A stretch of 64,000 bases of DNA. Origin: Streptomyces natalensis ATCC 27448. Its GTDB lineage: Bacteria; Actinomycetota; Actinomycetes; Streptomycetales; Streptomycetaceae. This document shows, piece by piece, positions 22,257-33,900 of the stretch. The stretch lies in NCBI RefSeq assembly GCF_000935125.1, contig NZ_JRKI01000056.1, positions 1 through 64,000 of the forward strand, written 5' to 3'. Below the pieces are notes generated by a model. It had not been told where the DNA came from and did no database searches. It saw only the letters and a program-made list of their open reading frames with translations. Positions within the stretch are counted from its first letter, which is position 1; every line of letters begins with the position of its first letter. Both the position numbers and the translations under genes were made by a program.

Positions 22257-25200
22257 GTGACCACGGCGATGCAGCCAGAGGTCCCTGAGCCGGGCGACGC
22301 CGATCCGGCACATCCGCCGTACCCGACCGGCGCGAAGCCGGTGTTAGCCCCCGGCGCCCAGGTGCGCATCCGCGACGAGCAGTGGCTCGTGAAGTCCGTC
22401 GGGGAGTCCCGCGACGGACTGATGGTCGAGGTCAGCGGGGTTTCCCCGTTCGTCCGTGGCACGGACGCAGTGTTCTACTCCGGCCTCGACCAGATCGACG
22501 TACTCGATCCGCGCAAGACCCGGCTCGTGCCTGACGGCACCTCCAAACACGCCAAGGCCCGCCTCTACCTGGAGGCGGTCATCCGCAAGACCGCGCTGCC
22601 GCAGACCGAGCACGGCATCGCGCTCGCCGACTCCTTCCTCATGGACCGGCAGGAGCATCAGCTGCGCCCCGCCGAGCTGGCGCTGTCCATGCGCAACCCG
22701 CAGCCTCGCCTGCTTATAGCCGACGTCGTCGGTCTGGGTAAGACGCTGGAGATCGGCGTCACGCTCTCGGAACTGATCCGGCGCGGGCGCGGCGAGCGCA
22801 TTCTCGTGGTCACGCCCGCCCATGTGTTGGAGCAGTTCCAGCGCGAGCTGTGGACCCGCTTCGCCCTGCCGCTGGTGCGCCTGGACTCCACCGGTATCCA
22901 GCGCATCCAGCAGGAGATCCCGGCGGGCCGGAACCCGTTCGCCCACTTCAAGCGGGTCATCGTCTCCGTCGACACCCTCAAGTCGGCGACGTACGCCCAC
23001 CACCTGGAGAAGATCACCTGGGACGCGGTGGTCATCGACGAGTCGCACAACCTCGTGAACAAGGGCACCCGCAACAACCGCCTCGCCCGCCGCCTCGCCG
23101 AGCAGACCGACGCACTGATCCTGGCCTCCGCCACTCCGCACAACGGCGACGCGGAGTCCTTCGCCGAGCTGATCGGGATGCTCGATCCGGCGGCGATCGC
23201 CGACCCCAAGAACTACAAGGTGGCCGCCCTCGACCACCTCTACGTCCGGCGCACCAAGTCCGACCGCGAGGTGCGCGACGGCCTCAAGGACAAGCCCTGG
23301 GCCGAACGGGGCGAGTCCCTGCCGGTGCCGGCTCCGGCGACGCGCAAGGAGGTCGCCGTCCTGGAGAAGCTCGCGAGCGAGTGGACCCCCGGGGAGCCGA
23401 ACCGTTCGTCGGTGTGTGCCGATCCGCTGGTCGGCTACAACTTCCTGAAGGCGTTCCTCTCCTCCCACGTCGCCCTGCGCAAATCCCTCACCGCCCGCCG
23501 CGTCTACCTGGACAACCCCAGGAGCGCCATGGTGAAAGGCAAGGACGGCAAGAAGGCGGACTCTCCCGAGCGCCGCGCCGCGCTGGCGGCTGAAGGTGCC
23601 GCACTCGCGGAACTGGAGGCACTGGTCGCGGATTTCACCGATCAGGACTCCGCCAAGCTCGACGCGCTCGTCCGCACATTGAAGGACGACCTCCAGGTCG
23701 GCCCGGGCTGCGAGCGCCGCGTCGTGATCTTCTCCGAGCGGGTCCACACCTTGGACTGGCTGGCCCAGCAGGTCCCGGGCCTGCTCGGCTTCAAGAAGAA
23801 CCCGGCGGCCAAGGCCGACAAGACGCGCCCCTGGCAGGCGTACGGCGGTGTCGTCGAGGTCATGCACGGCGACACCACCAACGACCAGCAGCAGCGGGAG
23901 ATCATCGACCGCTTCGGTCGGGCCGACGAGCCCGTGCGGCTGCTCTTCACCGGCGACATCGCCTCCGAGGGCGTCAACCTGCACCACCAGTGCCACGATC
24001 TCGTTCACTACGACCTCCCCTGGTCCCTCATCCGCATCGAGCAGCGCAATGGGCGCATCGACCGCTACGGGCAGGCGGTGAGCCCCGAGTTCCGTGCGCT
24101 CACCCTCACCGCCGAGGTGCCCTGGCGGCGCGACGAGGAGAGCGGCAGGACGCTCACGCTCGACGACCGGCTGGTCGGCGCCCGCCTGCTGCGCCGCGAG
24201 GCCCAGGCGCACGAGATCGAGACCGGTGAGGGCAGCGCCGAGGCCGTCACCGGCCTCTACGACGACAAGAAGGAAGAGGACCGCCTCACCCGCGACCTCA
24301 TCAAGGGCGGCACCGTCGAACGCTCCATCAAGCAGTCCCAGCAGGAGTCCGGCGGAGTCCTCGCCGACCTCCTCGCCGGCGCGAATGCCCGGCTCGCCGA
24401 CCCGACGGCCGCTCCGGCCACCCTCGGCACGGCCCCGGTGCCCGAGGCGGACGTGCCCCACGTATTCGCCGACACCAAGGCGTACTTCCACGCCGCAATG
24501 GACCTCATCTACCCGCAGGCCGAGCGCGAGGCTCTCGACTGGAAGCCCGAAACGGCCCACGGGCGCATCGAGTTCACTCCGCCCGACGACCTGCAGTACC
24601 GCTTCCGGGAGCTGCCGAAGTCGTACCTGGAGCAGGAGAAGATCCTTACCACCCCCAAGTACGACGGCACACTGCGCATCACCTTCGACAAGCGCTACGC
24701 CGCCGACCGCCTGGACGCCGCCCGCAACGCCAAGCAGGGCAAGGGCGACCAGCCCACTTCCCAGTGGCCCAATGTCTCCTACGTCTCCGACATCCACCCC
24801 GTACTCGACTGGGTGACGGACAAGGTCCTCGCCAAGCTCCGGTACGACGAGGCGTTCGTCCTCGCCCACCAGCCCGACGCCGACAAGGCCAATCGGATCG
24901 ATGCCGCCCTGCCCGAGGCCCTGACCAGCCCCGTCTACCTCCTCCAAGGCATCTACTCCAACGCGGCGGGGAAGCCGACGGTCGTGGAGTGGATGGCCGT
25001 CACCGGACTCGCCGAGGCCGCTCCTCGCGTATGGCGCATGGACTCGGCGTTCCTCGCCGCCTGCGGTGTAGGCCCCGGCATGCCCGGCCGCGGCCGGCCC
25101 GTCGACCCCGGCCTCCTCCAGGCACTCGTCCCCGCGGCCGTCGACGCGGCCGAGACCCACCTGCGCGAGCGCCGTGCCGACTACGACAAGCAAGTCGACT

Positions 25201-25433
25201 CCTACCTGGCCCCGTACGAGGACCGGGTACAGGTCTGGGAGCAGGGCGCCCTGATCGCCGTGGGCAATCAGCAGCAACGCCGCAAGCAGGTGTACGACAC
25301 CGCCGCCCGCCGCCGCGACCTCGTACGCCGCCTGCGGACCGACGGCGACCCGATGCTGCGGGTCCTCTGCGTCCTCGAACCCCTGCACACCACCACCGTG
25401 TCCGCCGCGCACGCCGAGGAGTCCGCACGATGA
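22257..25433 (+). CDS. SNF2-family helicase, DrmD-like
   Basis: A 1058-residue SWI2/SNF2 (RapA-like) ATPase. Walker A is DVVGLGKT near 156-163, motif II is DESH near 260, motif III SATPHNGD, and the C-terminal helicase half has FTGDIASEGVNL and IEQRNGRIDRYGQ (motif VI). The N-terminal segment (GAQVRIRDEQWLVKSV..., ARLYLEAVI) and the LVRLDSTGIQRIQQEIP region resemble DrmD, the SNF2 helicase of class 1 DISARM phage defence, as I remember it. GTG 22257 follows a GAGGAG ribosome-binding site. Codon 30 (22344-22346) is TTA. Its stop overlaps the methyltransferase start by four bases. Confidence 0.85.
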   Translation: MTTAMQPEVPEPGDADPAHPPYPTGAKPVLAPGAQVRIRDEQWLVKSVGESRDGLMVEVSGVSPFVRGTDAVFYSGLDQIDVLDPRKTRLVPDGTSKHAKARLYLEAVIRKTALPQTEHGIALADSFLMDRQEHQLRPAELALSMRNPQPRLLIADVVGLGKTLEIGVTLSELIRRGRGERILVVTPAHVLEQFQRELWTRFALPLVRLDSTGIQRIQQEIPAGRNPFAHFKRVIVSVDTLKSATYAHHLEKITWDAVVIDESHNLVNKGTRNNRLARRLAEQTDALILASATPHNGDAESFAELIGMLDPAAIADPKNYKVAALDHLYVRRTKSDREVRDGLKDKPWAERGESLPVPAPATRKEVAVLEKLASEWTPGEPNRSSVCADPLVGYNFLKAFLSSHVALRKSLTARRVYLDNPRSAMVKGKDGKKADSPERRAALAAEGAALAELEALVADFTDQDSAKLDALVRTLKDDLQVGPGCERRVVIFSERVHTLDWLAQQVPGLLGFKKNPAAKADKTRPWQAYGGVVEVMHGDTTNDQQQREIIDRFGRADEPVRLLFTGDIASEGVNLHHQCHDLVHYDLPWSLIRIEQRNGRIDRYGQAVSPEFRALTLTAEVPWRRDEESGRTLTLDDRLVGARLLRREAQAHEIETGEGSAEAVTGLYDDKKEEDRLTRDLIKGGTVERSIKQSQQESGGVLADLLAGANARLADPTAAPATLGTAPVPEADVPHVFADTKAYFHAAMDLIYPQAEREALDWKPETAHGRIEFTPPDDLQYRFRELPKSYLEQEKILTTPKYDGTLRITFDKRYAADRLDAARNAKQGKGDQPTSQWPNVSYVSDIHPVLDWVTDKVLAKLRYDEAFVLAHQPDADKANRIDAALPEALTSPVYLLQGIYSNAAGKPTVVEWMAVTGLAEAAPRVWRMDSAFLAACGVGPGMPGRGRPVDPGLLQALVPAAVDAAETHLRERRADYDKQVDSYLAPYEDRVQVWEQGALIAVGNQQQRRKQVYDTAARRRDLVRRLRTDGDPMLRVLCVLEPLHTTTVSAAHAEESAR

Positions 25434-28400
25434 GCTACACCTACGACTCCTTCGCCAACCGCGGCGAGTACCTCTCCGCCCACTACTTCAGCGAGGAGCT
25501 GGAGAACACCCTCAAGAAGAGCAAGGCAGGCGACGAGGGTCTGTTCACCCTGTGGACCGGCCGTGAGACCGACCCGCACGACCCGCAGCCCACCCCGCGC
25601 GAACTACTCCCCCGGCTCCGCGGTGAGTACCTGTCCACCGTGCGCCCCTTCCTGGCCTCCCGCACCCAGCAGGAAGAACTCGGCAGCACCTACGACGACC
25701 CGACGGGTGAGTGGGCCGAGCACCTCACCACCTGGCACGCCACCGTCCTCAAGGCCCTCGGCTACGGCGGTGACCGGCCCGAGCCGCTCACCGTGCACAA
25801 CGCGGGCAGGGAGTACGAACTCCAGGTCGCCTGGCACGGTGACGGCATCGTCGCTCTCGACTGCGGCTGGACCGCCCGCCTCGACGACGCCCTCGTCCCC
25901 GACGGGGCCGGACGGCTCCTGCACCCCCTCAAGACCGCCGACGGCCTCCTCGAAGTCGGCGAGAAGCTGGCCGACTGGCTCTTCCAGAGCGAACTGCACG
26001 AGCCCGGCGGCGACGCACCCCGCTTCGTCCTGCTGCTCTGCGGCGGAGTGCTCGTCCTCGCCGACCGAGGCGCCTGGGCCGAAGGCCGCTATCTCGCCGC
26101 CAGTCTGGACGCGGCCCTCACCCGCAACGACACCGCGAAGGCCGGCGAACTCGCCCTCCTCGCTGCCCTTTTCTCCCACGACATGCTCGCGCCCCGGCTC
26201 GACGGCAAGGGCCGCCGCATCGACGACCTCCTGAAGGCTTCCCGTGACAACGCCGTCGGCGTCAACTCCGATTTGCGCAAGGGGCTCCAGCGCTCCGTCG
26301 AGATCATCGCGAACGAGGTGCTCGCCCGGTTACGCAAGGCGGGGGTCGAGCCACGGGAGATCGAGGACCTGAAAAAGGGCCCGTTCGCCAAGCAGCTCAC
26401 CCGCGAGTCGCTGCGCTACCTCTACCGGATCCTCTTCCTCCTCTACGCCGAGGCCCGCCCCGAGCTGGGCATCCTGCCCGCCGACGACTCCACGTACGAG
26501 GCCGGGTACTCGATCGCCCGGCTCCGCGAACTGGTGGCACGCGAGCGAAAGCTGGTCGATGAGGACAGCCGAGGCGGCTTTCACCTGTACACCTCCCTCG
26601 ACGTCCTCTTCAACAAGATCAACTACGGCCACCGCCCGCACGGCACCGAGGCGGACGACGACAAGCCCGCCGAGGAACGCAGCGAATTGCGCGGCCTGCG
26701 CTTCGAGCCGCTGCGCAGCGAGTTGTTCGACCCGAAGGCGATCACCCTCATCGGCCGCCGTGTCCTCGACCCCCGGTGGGACGAGGACGGGGACGAGCCG
26801 CCTCGGTGGCTGGACCTGCGACTGCGCAACGAGGCGTTGCACCAGGTGCTGCGTCTGCTGACCATGAAGGAGGCCGGTCAGAAGGGCAGACAGGGCGGCT
26901 TCATCTCCTATCGAAACCTGGGCATCAACCAGCTCGGCGCCGTGTACGAGGGGCTGATGTCCTACACCGGCAGAATCGCCAAGGACGAACTGGCCGAGGT
27001 CGCCAAGCCCGGTGCGAAGAAGGGCGACAAGCAGTACGGCGACCCCGAGAAGGGGTCCTGGCTCATCCCCGCTGAGCGGCTGAAGAACTACCAGGACAAC
27101 ACGCACGTCGTGTACTCCGCTCAGGACGCCGAACAGTACGGTCTGCGCGGCCCCAAAAAGTACGGCAAGGGCAGGTTCGTCTACCGCCTGGCCGGCCGCG
27201 ACCGCGAGACCTCCGCCTCGTACTACACCCCTGAGTCCCTCACCAAGGTCACCGTCGAACTGGCGCTCAAGCACCGCCTCGACCAGGAGAAGGACGCGGA
27301 CGGCAACACGGTTCGGACTCGCGCGAGCGAGCTCCTGCGCTACACGATCTGCGAACCGGCCCTGGGCTCCGGCGCGTTCCTCAACGAGGCGATCAACCAG
27401 GTCGCAAAGGAGTACCTGAAGCGCCGCCAGGTTGAACTGGGCATCCACCTGGACACGTCGAAGATGCTCCAAGCGGAACAGAAGGTGAAGGCGTACATCG
27501 CCCTCCACAACGCGTACGGGATCGACCTGAACCCGATGGGTGTGGAGCTGGCGGAGGTGTCGCTGTGGCTCAACACCATGTACCCCGGGATGCGCGCGCC
27601 GTGGTTCGGCCTGCATCTGCGGCGCGGCAACTCCCTCATCGGGGCCAGACGGTGGGTGTACGAGGCCGAGCGGATCATGAAGGAGCGGACCCTCGGCGCG
27701 CAGACGCCGACCAAGCTGCCGTTCCGGGCGCCGGAGGGCGATACGGAGCAGTCGCTGCCGGACGGGGCCGTGCACCAGTTCCTGCTGCCCACGCCCGGTT
27801 GGGGTGCGGTCGCGGGGGCGAGCGGGGATGCGAAGAAGTTGGTCGAGCAGCTCGCCGAGGCGCAGGTCGAGCAGCTGAGGGCGTGGAAGAAGGGTGTGCA
27901 GACCAAGCCCAAGACGACGGGCGGCAAGAGCAGCCAGCTCGCCCGGTTGCAGGCTGCGGCTTGCCGGGTGGAGTTCTTGTGGAAGCTCGTCGCCAAGCGC
28001 ATGGAGCTGAGCGAGCGCGAGATCGCCCGCACCATCCATGTGTGGGGCGCCGATCGTGAGGAGGACGCGGAGGAGTTCGCCTTCCTCCGCCATGACAAGC
28101 AGAACGCGGACCAGAGCCTGCCACTGAGCAAGGAGCAGGTCTTCACAGACCTCTTCGCGGCCGAGGGCTCCCCTTACTGGCGGCTCAAGCAGGTCATGGA
28201 CGCGTGGTGTGCGCTGTGGTTCTGGCCGCTGGAGAAGGTGGGACTGCTGGACGGGTCGGACGCGGAGTACGACACGGATCCGGTGGTGACGGCACAGGTG
28301 GGTGTTGACCTGGATGCGTTGCTGTCGTCGGTGGCCGGGCAGCCTGTTGAGGTCGAGCAGCCGCCTGTGCCCGAGCCCACGCCCGCGCCTCAATTCGTGG

Positions 28401-30919
28401 AGAACGGGCTGCTGTTCGCGCTGGACGGTGACCCGATGTCCTTGGGCGAGTCCAGGGACGACGGCGGGCTCGTGGAGAAGCGGGAGGTCAAGAAATCGCG
28501 TACGCCCTCCGCGCCCAAGAAGCCCGGCGGGCCGGTGCGTCGCCGGGACGTCATTCCGCTCGCGGACATGGACGACTGGATCGCCTTTCTGGAATCCATG
28601 GTGGGTACGGCGTCGATCCCGGAGGACACCTTTGCCACGACGGTCGACTCTCTGGAAGAGCTGAAGGCTCTTGAAGATCTGCTCCAGGCCGAGATGGGCA
28701 TGGACGATGCTCGTAAGGCGGTGGAGACTCGGTATCCGTGGATGCGGGTGGTTCGCGATATCGCCGAGGCACAGGGGTTCCTGCATTGGGAGTTGGACTT
28801 TGCGGGGGTGTTCGCCGGTGCAGCGGGGGGCTTCGACCTTCAGGTGGGTAATCCGCCGTGGGTGCGGCCGGAGTGGAAGGAGAACCCGGTCCTCGCAGAG
28901 TACGAGCCGTGGTTCATGCTCACCGAGAAGCCGAAGGCGGAGGAGAAGAACCGGCGGCGGGATGTCGAACTCGCGCGCGAGGAAGTACAGGAGTATCTGC
29001 TCGGCGAGGTGACGAATACGGTCACAATGGCGAGCTACCTCTCAGCGGCGCCCATCTACCCGCTGATTTCAGGTAGCCAGCCGGATCTGTATCGGGCATT
29101 CATGTGTGAGGTGTGGGACCACGCAGGCAACGGCGGGGCCGCCGGGATGGTGCACCCGGACACTCACTTCGCGGGGGACAAGGAGGCCGCGCTGCGGGCA
29201 GCGGCGTACCGGCGGCTGCGCGTGCACGGTGACTTCGTGAACGCGGGCAACCGGTTCTTCCCGCCGCCGGTGGGACGGTCGAGCCACTTCGGCGTGCACA
29301 TCTACGGGGCCGAAGGAGAGATATCCTTCGACTCGTTGTCGTGGCTCTTCACCGTCGACTCGCTCCGGTTGTCGGCCTCTGCCGAGGACGCGGGCGCGGA
29401 TCCCGGCGTCAAGTACGACGGTGACTGGGACGAGCGCCCTCACCCGAAGCGTGTCGTCCGCGTGACTGCCAACACCCTCAAGCGGTGGCGTCGGCTGGCA
29501 GGCGATGAAGGGCCTCTGGAGCACACGCGTCTACTCACGCCGGTCAGCACGGCCGAGGACCCGGCGATCGACGCATTGGGGACCTATACCTTGCGTCTCG
29601 GCGCGCTGGATCCGGATATCGCTCCCGGGTACCACGAAAGCGGCGCCAAGAAGGCGAATTTCGGCCCGAAGAAGGACCAGCGGCTCATCGACTACAACAC
29701 CGGTATCGACGGCGAGAGCGACTACCACGCGAAGACGTGGAGCGATGTCATCCTCAAGGGACCGCAGATCGGCGTTGCCAATCCGATGTTCAAGCAGCCC
29801 AGCCAGGGCGGCGGCGAGGTCCGCGGCCTCGACCCGAGGACGCTCGCGAACGACGCGGTGCCGGAGTCGGAGTACCGGTGTGTGGCTCCGCCCGATGTTT
29901 TCCTCGACGAGCAGGACAAGTGGCCCGACTGGGAGAGGTACGAGGCGCTGATCGCGTCGCGGGAGGAGCGGGTGCAGGCCCGGTTCAGGATCGCGGAAAC
30001 GCGCAAGGTGGAACCGGAGAAGGTCGGGGACGAGCAGGTTGAGAAGTTCCTGCTTGCCAAGGCCAGCAGGCCTTTCAGCGAGCAATTTCGATGGGCGTGG
30101 CGGAACCAGATCGCTCCCGACACCGAACGTGCCCTGTACGTAGTGTTGTTGCCTCGCAAGGCGACGCATGTAGGGGGAATCCGTAGCGCCTCCGTTGCCT
30201 CAATGCGGCACTCAGCGTTGGTGGGTGGATTTTGGGCGGGACTTCCGATCGACTACTTCTTGCGAACACTTGCTTGGACTCATCTGCATGAAAGCCCGGC
30301 CAAGCTTCTACCTGTCCCCCATAACGACCACCCCCTCTCCCCCGCCCTACTCCTCCGCACCCTCCGCCTCAACGCCCTCACCACCGCCTACGCCGACCTC
30401 TGGGCGCATCTCTACGACCCCAAGTGGCCCGGCTACGAACCCTGGGCAATCACATGGCCCCACCTCAAGACCAAACTGCACAACATCACCCCCACCTGGC
30501 AACGCGACACCCCCCTCCGCACCGAGTACGCCCGCCGCGCCGCCCTCGTCGAGATCGATGCGCTCGTCGCCGTATGGCTCGGCATCGACGCGGACACCCT
30601 CATCGCCATGTACCGGGCCCGTTTCCCGATCATGGAGGACTTCGACCGGGTGACCTGGTTCGACGCCGAGGAGCGGAAGATCGCCGGGGACCGGTACACG
30701 TACGGCTTCGACCAGACCAAGGACCACTGGATCCAGTTCGAGGCCTACCAGAAGGACCCCGAGACCGCCCCCGTCCCCGACGGCTACACCGCCCCCTTCT
30801 ACAAGGCCAACCGAGAACGCGAAATGCGCGAGGCCCACGCCTACTTCCACAAGCGCCTCGATGAAGCCGTGAGCAAGGGTCTCTGGGACCCGGAGAAGAT
30901 GGAGGCCCCGTCCCCGTGA
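25430..30919 (+). CDS. Large adenine-specific DNA methyltransferase (DrmMI/PglX-like)
   Basis: The 1829-residue protein is a gamma-type N6-adenine methyltransferase. A YYTPESL segment near 600 precedes motif I (CEPALGSGAF, about 638-647), and motif IV is NPPW near 1141; the ~490-residue interval carries inserted helical material. The first ~590 residues (NRGEYLSAHYFSEEL...) resemble the N-terminus of PglX/DrmMI-type enzymes. The ~690 residues after NPPW should contain the target-recognition region. No PD-(D/E)XK nuclease motif was recognised, so modification-only is likely. TTA occurs at codon 301 (26330-26332). It overlaps both neighbours by four bases. Confidence 0.87.
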   Translation: MSYTYDSFANRGEYLSAHYFSEELENTLKKSKAGDEGLFTLWTGRETDPHDPQPTPRELLPRLRGEYLSTVRPFLASRTQQEELGSTYDDPTGEWAEHLTTWHATVLKALGYGGDRPEPLTVHNAGREYELQVAWHGDGIVALDCGWTARLDDALVPDGAGRLLHPLKTADGLLEVGEKLADWLFQSELHEPGGDAPRFVLLLCGGVLVLADRGAWAEGRYLAASLDAALTRNDTAKAGELALLAALFSHDMLAPRLDGKGRRIDDLLKASRDNAVGVNSDLRKGLQRSVEIIANEVLARLRKAGVEPREIEDLKKGPFAKQLTRESLRYLYRILFLLYAEARPELGILPADDSTYEAGYSIARLRELVARERKLVDEDSRGGFHLYTSLDVLFNKINYGHRPHGTEADDDKPAEERSELRGLRFEPLRSELFDPKAITLIGRRVLDPRWDEDGDEPPRWLDLRLRNEALHQVLRLLTMKEAGQKGRQGGFISYRNLGINQLGAVYEGLMSYTGRIAKDELAEVAKPGAKKGDKQYGDPEKGSWLIPAERLKNYQDNTHVVYSAQDAEQYGLRGPKKYGKGRFVYRLAGRDRETSASYYTPESLTKVTVELALKHRLDQEKDADGNTVRTRASELLRYTICEPALGSGAFLNEAINQVAKEYLKRRQVELGIHLDTSKMLQAEQKVKAYIALHNAYGIDLNPMGVELAEVSLWLNTMYPGMRAPWFGLHLRRGNSLIGARRWVYEAERIMKERTLGAQTPTKLPFRAPEGDTEQSLPDGAVHQFLLPTPGWGAVAGASGDAKKLVEQLAEAQVEQLRAWKKGVQTKPKTTGGKSSQLARLQAAACRVEFLWKLVAKRMELSEREIARTIHVWGADREEDAEEFAFLRHDKQNADQSLPLSKEQVFTDLFAAEGSPYWRLKQVMDAWCALWFWPLEKVGLLDGSDAEYDTDPVVTAQVGVDLDALLSSVAGQPVEVEQPPVPEPTPAPQFVENGLLFALDGDPMSLGESRDDGGLVEKREVKKSRTPSAPKKPGGPVRRRDVIPLADMDDWIAFLESMVGTASIPEDTFATTVDSLEELKALEDLLQAEMGMDDARKAVETRYPWMRVVRDIAEAQGFLHWELDFAGVFAGAAGGFDLQVGNPPWVRPEWKENPVLAEYEPWFMLTEKPKAEEKNRRRDVELAREEVQEYLLGEVTNTVTMASYLSAAPIYPLISGSQPDLYRAFMCEVWDHAGNGGAAGMVHPDTHFAGDKEAALRAAAYRRLRVHGDFVNAGNRFFPPPVGRSSHFGVHIYGAEGEISFDSLSWLFTVDSLRLSASAEDAGADPGVKYDGDWDERPHPKRVVRVTANTLKRWRRLAGDEGPLEHTRLLTPVSTAEDPAIDALGTYTLRLGALDPDIAPGYHESGAKKANFGPKKDQRLIDYNTGIDGESDYHAKTWSDVILKGPQIGVANPMFKQPSQGGGEVRGLDPRTLANDAVPESEYRCVAPPDVFLDEQDKWPDWERYEALIASREERVQARFRIAETRKVEPEKVGDEQVEKFLLAKASRPFSEQFRWAWRNQIAPDTERALYVVLLPRKATHVGGIRSASVASMRHSALVGGFWAGLPIDYFLRTLAWTHLHESPAKLLPVPHNDHPLSPALLLRTLRLNALTTAYADLWAHLYDPKWPGYEPWAITWPHLKTKLHNITPTWQRDTPLRTEYARRAALVEIDALVAVWLGIDADTLIAMYRARFPIMEDFDRVTWFDAEERKIAGDRYTYGFDQTKDHWIQFEAYQKDPETAPVPDGYTAPFYKANREREMREAHAYFHKRLDEAVSKGLWDPEKMEAPSP

Positions 30920-33900
30920 GGCCGACCCTCGAAGCGCAGGGACTCAAGGAGAGCCTGCTCCAGTACCTGTCCACGACGTACGGTCTGGCAGACGAGGGGG
31001 CCCGAAAGGCCCTGCACGCCTTCCTCGGGAACGAGACGACGGGCATGTTCCGCGGACCGTACCTGCGCCTGCGCACCCCCTTCACCCCGGCCGACGACCG
31101 CTGGCAACAACACCTGGACTGGGTACGAACGGACGGCTGGACGCCGTACGCGCACCAAGCCCGCGCCTTCGCCCGGCTGACCTCCAAGGGCGGGCACTCA
31201 CCCGAGCCCACCCTCGTCACCACAGGCACCGGCTCCGGCAAGACCGAGTCGTTCCTCTACCCCGTACTCGATCACTGCGCCCGCGAGCGCGCGGCCGGGA
31301 ACAACGGGGTCAAGGCGGTCTTCCTCTACCCGATGAACGCCCTGGCCACCGACCAGGCGGCCCGGATCAACCAACTGCTCACCGATTACGACAAGCTGAG
31401 CGGCGTACGCGCAGGCCTGTACATCGGGGAGAAGGCGGCGACGCACTACGACCGGGTCTACACCCGCCGCCAGGACATGCAGCTGTCCCCGCCGGACATC
31501 CTGATCACCAACTACAAGATGCTCGACCTGCTTCTGCAGCGGGCTGCCGACGCGCCGATGTGGGACGGCAGCGACATCCGATACGTCGTCGTCGACGAGT
31601 TCCACACCTACGACGGCGCGCAGGGCACCGACGTGGCCATGCTGCTGCGCCGCCTCGCCATCGCCGTCGACGCCAACCGGCCCGGCAAGCCGCTTGGCAC
31701 GATCACCCCCGTCGCCACCTCCGCGACCCTCGCCTCCGGTACCGATGAGGACGGGGTTCGCCAACTCCTTTCCGTGGCCACCAACGTCTTCGGCGCCGAG
31801 TTCACCGAGGACGCGATCGTCGGCGAAGACCGCCTGACGGTCGACGAGTTCATCCTCGGCAATGACGAGTCGATCCCGGACGCGAGGTTCCTCCCCGGCC
31901 AGGCCACTCCCCCCGAGACACTGACCGCCTTACCCGACCCGGCCGCCGGTCCCTCGGCGCTCGCGGACCTCGCCGAGGCCGTCACCGGAAGCCGCACCAC
32001 CGATCCGGTCGCCCTCGGTGCCGCGCTCAAGCGCAACCGGCTCACGTACGCGGTCCTGAACGCCTTCGACGGCACGGTGCGCACATACGACGAAGTGCTC
32101 GACGTGATGCGTCGCAGCGGGGCGAGGAGCTGGGACGAGGCGATCACGACGCGGCCGCAGATCGCCGCGGTGGCGCTCGCCCGCTTCGTCGCCCTGCTGG
32201 CCGTAGCACGTGCCCCCGAGGCGCCGGCCGGGATCAGTCGCCCGCTCGTCCAGATCGAGGTGCACCAGTGGGCGCGGTCCGTGACGCGCATGCTGCGTGG
32301 CGTACTGCCTTGGCCGAAGGCGGAGTTCGCGTGGGACACGACCGGGGCGCAGTGCCAGTCGCGCGCAACACCGAACACCACCACCTCACGCGACACCAAG
32401 ATCTTCCTTCCCGCGGTGTACTGCCGTGAGTGCGGGCGCTCCGGCTGGTCGGTCCTCGCCCCCGAGTCGGACCTGGAGGAGTTGAGCTTCGAGCCCCACA
32501 AGATCCGTCGGGCCACCGTGACCGCCGACAAGGCCAAGGTGCGCACCCTGGTGGCGGCCACCGACAACGAGGCCCGCGAGGGCAATGGCCGCACCACCAT
32601 GGACCGCGCCACGCAGAAGTCGCTGACCACCGGCGGCGCGGGCGTGCTCATGATGCTCGACGGTCTCTCCCGTCGCCTGCGCCTGCCAGACCCTCAGAGC
32701 GACTACGACAACGAGGGCGACCCTCAGCCGGCGGGGCCGGATTCGGTCTTCGTCCTCGTCCAGCTCGGCGACACCGCGGAGCGGGCCGCCAAGGACGACT
32801 GGTGCCCGGCCTGCGGTACGCACAACGCGATCCGCTTCGTCGGTACGGGCGCCGCCGCGCTCGCCGCCGCCTCCATCACCCAGCTCTTCACCGGCGGGGA
32901 GATGGACAAGGAGCAGCGTGAGACGAAGACGCTGATGTTCAACGACTCGGTGCAGGATGCCGCCCACCGGGCCGGGTTCGTCGCCTCCCGCTCGTACACC
33001 TTCTCCCTGCGGGCGCTGTTCACCAAGCACCTGAGCGAGCAGCGGCCCAGTGCGCTCAACGACCTCGTCGCCGACGTCGTCGCGGCCACCACCGACCGTG
33101 AGACGCTGGCCGCCGTCGTCCCGCCGGACCTGCACGACGACACGGGCGTGGCGCGTCTGCTGTCGGGCACGGGGCGGGGCGGGGACAGGAAGACGTGGGA
33201 CCTGATCGGTGAACGGTTCGCGTTCGAGGCGGTCATGGAGTTCGGCCACCGCTCACGCAACGGCCGTACCCTCGAACTGACCCGTACCGCGGCCGCCTGG
33301 GTGGACATCCCCGACATACGGGTGGCCGTGGCAATCGCACGTGCCGCCCACGAGGAGTCCGCCGATCGCGGGCTGGCGCTCACCGCACACGACGACGGAC
33401 GCTATCTGGCGTTCTTGCGCGGGCTGTTGGAGCGGCTGCGTACGCGGGGCGCGGTCGGGCACCGGTGGCAGGAGAAATTCCTCGACGAGGCGGGCACCAG
33501 CCGTTACTTCATCTGGGGTGGCCGCCCGCGCGGCATGAAGGCTTTCCCGAAGGGCGTCTCCGCACCGACGTTCCTGCTCGCGCGTCCCAAGCAGGGCAGC
33601 GAGTTCGACTTCGCCGCCGGGCGTCTGTCCTGGTACCAGACCTGGGCGCAACGCTGCCTCGACATGACCCGCGAGCAGGCCGACGAGTTCTGGGTGCGGC
33701 TGCTGCCCCGGCTCACGGACGCCGGTCTGCTCTCGGCCCGCACCCCGGGCGACACGGCCGCCCGGCTCTACGGTCTCCAACCGGGCGCCGTTCAGCTTCA
33801 GTTGCTGACTGACGGCCACGTCAATGAGTCCTATGTGCGCTGCCCGAAGTGCTTCTGGGAGCAGACCGTCCACCCCTCACTACTGGCTCAGTATCACGGG

